From contig DHBS01000018.1 in NCBI GenBank assembly GCA_002398825.1, positions 1-7,511 on the forward strand: a stretch of 7,511 nt of DNA, given 5' to 3'. Position numbers and translations under genes: made by a program. Positions 5,966 through 7,511 of this stretch are shown here, piece by piece. Each line of letters begins with the position of its first letter. The first letter of the stretch is position 1. Under the pieces are notes generated by a model. It worked only from the letters and a program-made list of their open reading frames with translations, made no database searches and was not told the DNA's origin. This stretch comes from Syntrophomonas sp. UBA4922 (GTDB taxonomy: Bacteria; Bacillota; Syntrophomonadia; Syntrophomonadales; Syntrophomonadaceae).

Positions 5966-7511
5966 ATCGTCAATCGATATACAACAGAAATAGCAGGTCG
6001 ATCCCTGGTGGTTGAAATCGGGCAGGTAGCCAAACAGGCCAATGGCGCAGCTCTGGTGAGGTACGGTGACACGGTTGTACTGGTTACCGCCACGGTCTCC
6101 AAAGAGCCCCGGGAAGGCATTGATTTTTTCCCGCTTACGGTAGATTACGAAGAAAAACAGTATGCCGCCGGTAAGATTCCGGGTGGCTTTATAAAACGTG
6201 AAGGCAGAGCTACCGAACTGGCCACGCTTTCGGCACGCCAGATCGACCGCCCCATTCGCCCTTTGTTCCCCAAAGGGTATAAAAATGACATTCATGTGGT
6301 AGCCACTGTCCTGTCGGTGGACAAGGATAATACCCCTGATGTCACCGCTATCATCGGGGCATCTTTGGCTTTAGGCGTCTCCAATATCCCCTTCAATGGC
6401 CCCCTGGCTGCAGTTATCGTAGGGCTGGTGGACGGACAGCTGGTGATCAACCCCACGGTTGAGCAGTCCCGCAATACTGACCTGCACATGGCAGTGGCCG
6501 GAACCAAAGAAGCCATCATGATGGTGGAGGGCAGCGCCAACGAAGTGCCTGAACAGACCATGATCGACGCCATCTTCTTCGCTCACGAAGAAATCAAAAA
6601 GATCGTGGCCTTCCAGGAGCCGATCATAGCCGCACTGGAGCAGCCCAAAATGGAGGTAGTCCTGCCTCAGGTGGATGAAGAGATGGACGCCGCAGTGAGG
6701 GCTTATGCTTATGACATTCTCAATCAAGCGGTGCGCAATCCCGATAAAAAAGCCCGCGAAGCTGATATGGACAAGGCCCATGACAGCATCCTCGAGCATT
6801 TTGCCGAGATTTACCCGGAACAGCTCAAACAAGTGGGCTCCCTGGTCGACGCCATGATGAAAGAAATCGTGCGCAAAATGGCCCTGGAGGACGGCGAACG
6901 TGTCGACGGCCGTAAATTGAATGAAATCAGACCGGTCAGCTGTGAGGTGGGCTTCCTGCCCAGACCGCATGGCTCCGGCTTGTTCACCCGGGGGCAGACT
7001 CAGGTACTGTCGGTAGCCACCCTGGGCGGCATGAGTGAAGAACAGCGCCTGGACGGATTGGGCATAGAAGAGACCAAGCGCTACATCCATCATTATAACT
7101 TCCCGCCCTTCAGTGTGGGAGAGGTCAGGCCGATGCGCGGCCCGGGCCGCAGAGAAATCGGGCACGGCGCCCTGGCGGAACGGGCTTTGCTGGCGGTAAT
7201 ACCGTCTGAGCCGGATTTTCCCTACACCATTCGCGTGGTATCCGAGGTTCTGGAATCGAACGGCTCCAGCTCCATGGGCAGCGTGTGCGGCAGCACCCTG
7301 GCTCTGATGCACGCCGGGGTACCCATCAAACGGCCGGTATCAGGCATCGCCATGGGCTTGGTCAAGGTAGAGGATCGTTTCGCCATCCTCAGTGATATTC
7401 AGGGGATTGAGGATGCCCTGGGAGACATGGACTTCAAATTGGCCGGCACCGAAGTCGGGGTTACCGCGCTGCAGATGGATATCAAGATCGGCGGGGTGAG
7501 CCGCCAGGTGG
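5966..7511 (+). CDS. pnp: Polyribonucleotide nucleotidyltransferase (PNPase), 3'-truncated, probable ATC start
   Basis: PNPase is a trimeric 3'-5' phosphorolytic exoribonuclease of mRNA decay. About 515 residues are visible before the window ends; the remainder of the second core and the KH and S1 domains would lie beyond. The first RNase PH-like core starts VNRYTTEIAGRSLVVEIGQ and contains LVRYGDTVVLVTA, GKIPGGFIKREGR and ARQIDRPIRPLFPKGY (90-105). A helical linker domain follows (about 215-310). The second, catalytic core contains LPRPHGSGLFTRGQTQ, GRREIGHGALAERA, SSMGSVCGSTLALM and IEDALGDMDFK, where D483, D489 and K491 align with E. coli D486, D492 and K494; so it should be active. The frame is unbroken from 5906 to the window end. 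There is no standard start: ATC at 5966 is best by spacing and by the family's N-terminus, while GTG at 6008 lacks a ribosome binding site and would cut the first strand. His449 replaces a usual Asp. Confidence 0.95.
   Translation, partial: MVNRYTTEIAGRSLVVEIGQVAKQANGAALVRYGDTVVLVTATVSKEPREGIDFFPLTVDYEEKQYAAGKIPGGFIKREGRATELATLSARQIDRPIRPLFPKGYKNDIHVVATVLSVDKDNTPDVTAIIGASLALGVSNIPFNGPLAAVIVGLVDGQLVINPTVEQSRNTDLHMAVAGTKEAIMMVEGSANEVPEQTMIDAIFFAHEEIKKIVAFQEPIIAALEQPKMEVVLPQVDEEMDAAVRAYAYDILNQAVRNPDKKAREADMDKAHDSILEHFAEIYPEQLKQVGSLVDAMMKEIVRKMALEDGERVDGRKLNEIRPVSCEVGFLPRPHGSGLFTRGQTQVLSVATLGGMSEEQRLDGLGIEETKRYIHHYNFPPFSVGEVRPMRGPGRREIGHGALAERALLAVIPSEPDFPYTIRVVSEVLESNGSSSMGSVCGSTLALMHAGVPIKRPVSGIAMGLVKVEDRFAILSDIQGIEDALGDMDFKLAGTEVGVTALQMDIKIGGVSRQV

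Noticed and set aside
5934..5993. 19-codon frame from ATG 5934, considered as an upstream start for pnp by frameshift
   Set aside because: It is in another frame, has no ribosome binding site, begins in a hairpin, and contains the strong pnp Shine-Dalgarno within it. A -1 shift would be needed and no convincing slippery heptamer is seen.
6371..7312. Long open frame of 313 codons on the minus strand
   Set aside because: It is antisense to the conserved pnp core, His-rich as expected from the opposite strand of such coding sequence, and shows no recognisable domain or ribosome binding site.
1..7511. Mobile elements, CRISPR arrays, tRNA or rRNA genes, or signs of horizontal transfer
   Set aside because: The window is almost fully occupied by conserved housekeeping genes; no transposase, direct-repeat array with spacers, tRNA-like cloverleaf or abrupt composition change was seen.

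Overview
This is a stretch of a conserved bacterial translation and RNA-metabolism gene cluster, all on the + strand: infB (5'-truncated), rbfA, a DHH-family nanoRNase/pAp-phosphatase gene (nrnA-like), truB, ribF, rpsO and pnp (3'-truncated). The order infB-rbfA-DHH-truB-ribF-rpsO-pnp, the strong AGGAGG-type ribosome binding sites and the TTG starts suggest a Firmicute, probably of the Clostridia. Base composition looks moderately GC-rich. I cannot name a genus from sequence alone. No ylxP lies between infB and rbfA, unlike in Bacillus subtilis.

Layout: bases 1-4469 are a tightly packed operon. There is a 44-nt gap between infB and rbfA, an ATGA overlap between rbfA and nrnA, a 3-nt gap between nrnA and truB, and a 25-nt gap between truB and ribF. 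The first 141 bases encode imperfect Q/P/G/R-rich repeats in the disordered N-terminal part of IF2. From about 5418 the organisation changes. A very good extended -10 promoter overlaps the end of ribF and opens a leader of about 180 nt before rpsO. That leader folds on paper into several helices, including a compact three-way junction of the kind used by S15 to repress its own mRNA. rpsO is followed by two back-to-back hairpins and then pnp.

Together the genes cover initiation (IF2), 30S maturation (RbfA, S15), tRNA U55 modification (TruB), turnover of mRNA and of the short oligonucleotides it leaves (PNPase, NrnA) and flavin cofactor synthesis (RibF).

No unknown system is apparent. The most notable points are: pnp has no ATG, GTG or TTG at its proper start, and the best start is ATC behind a near-perfect Shine-Dalgarno; the rpsO leader is elaborate and carries more structure than the S15 junction alone; three of the six gene starts in the window are non-ATG; and PNPase has His where an Asp is usual in an otherwise conserved motif.
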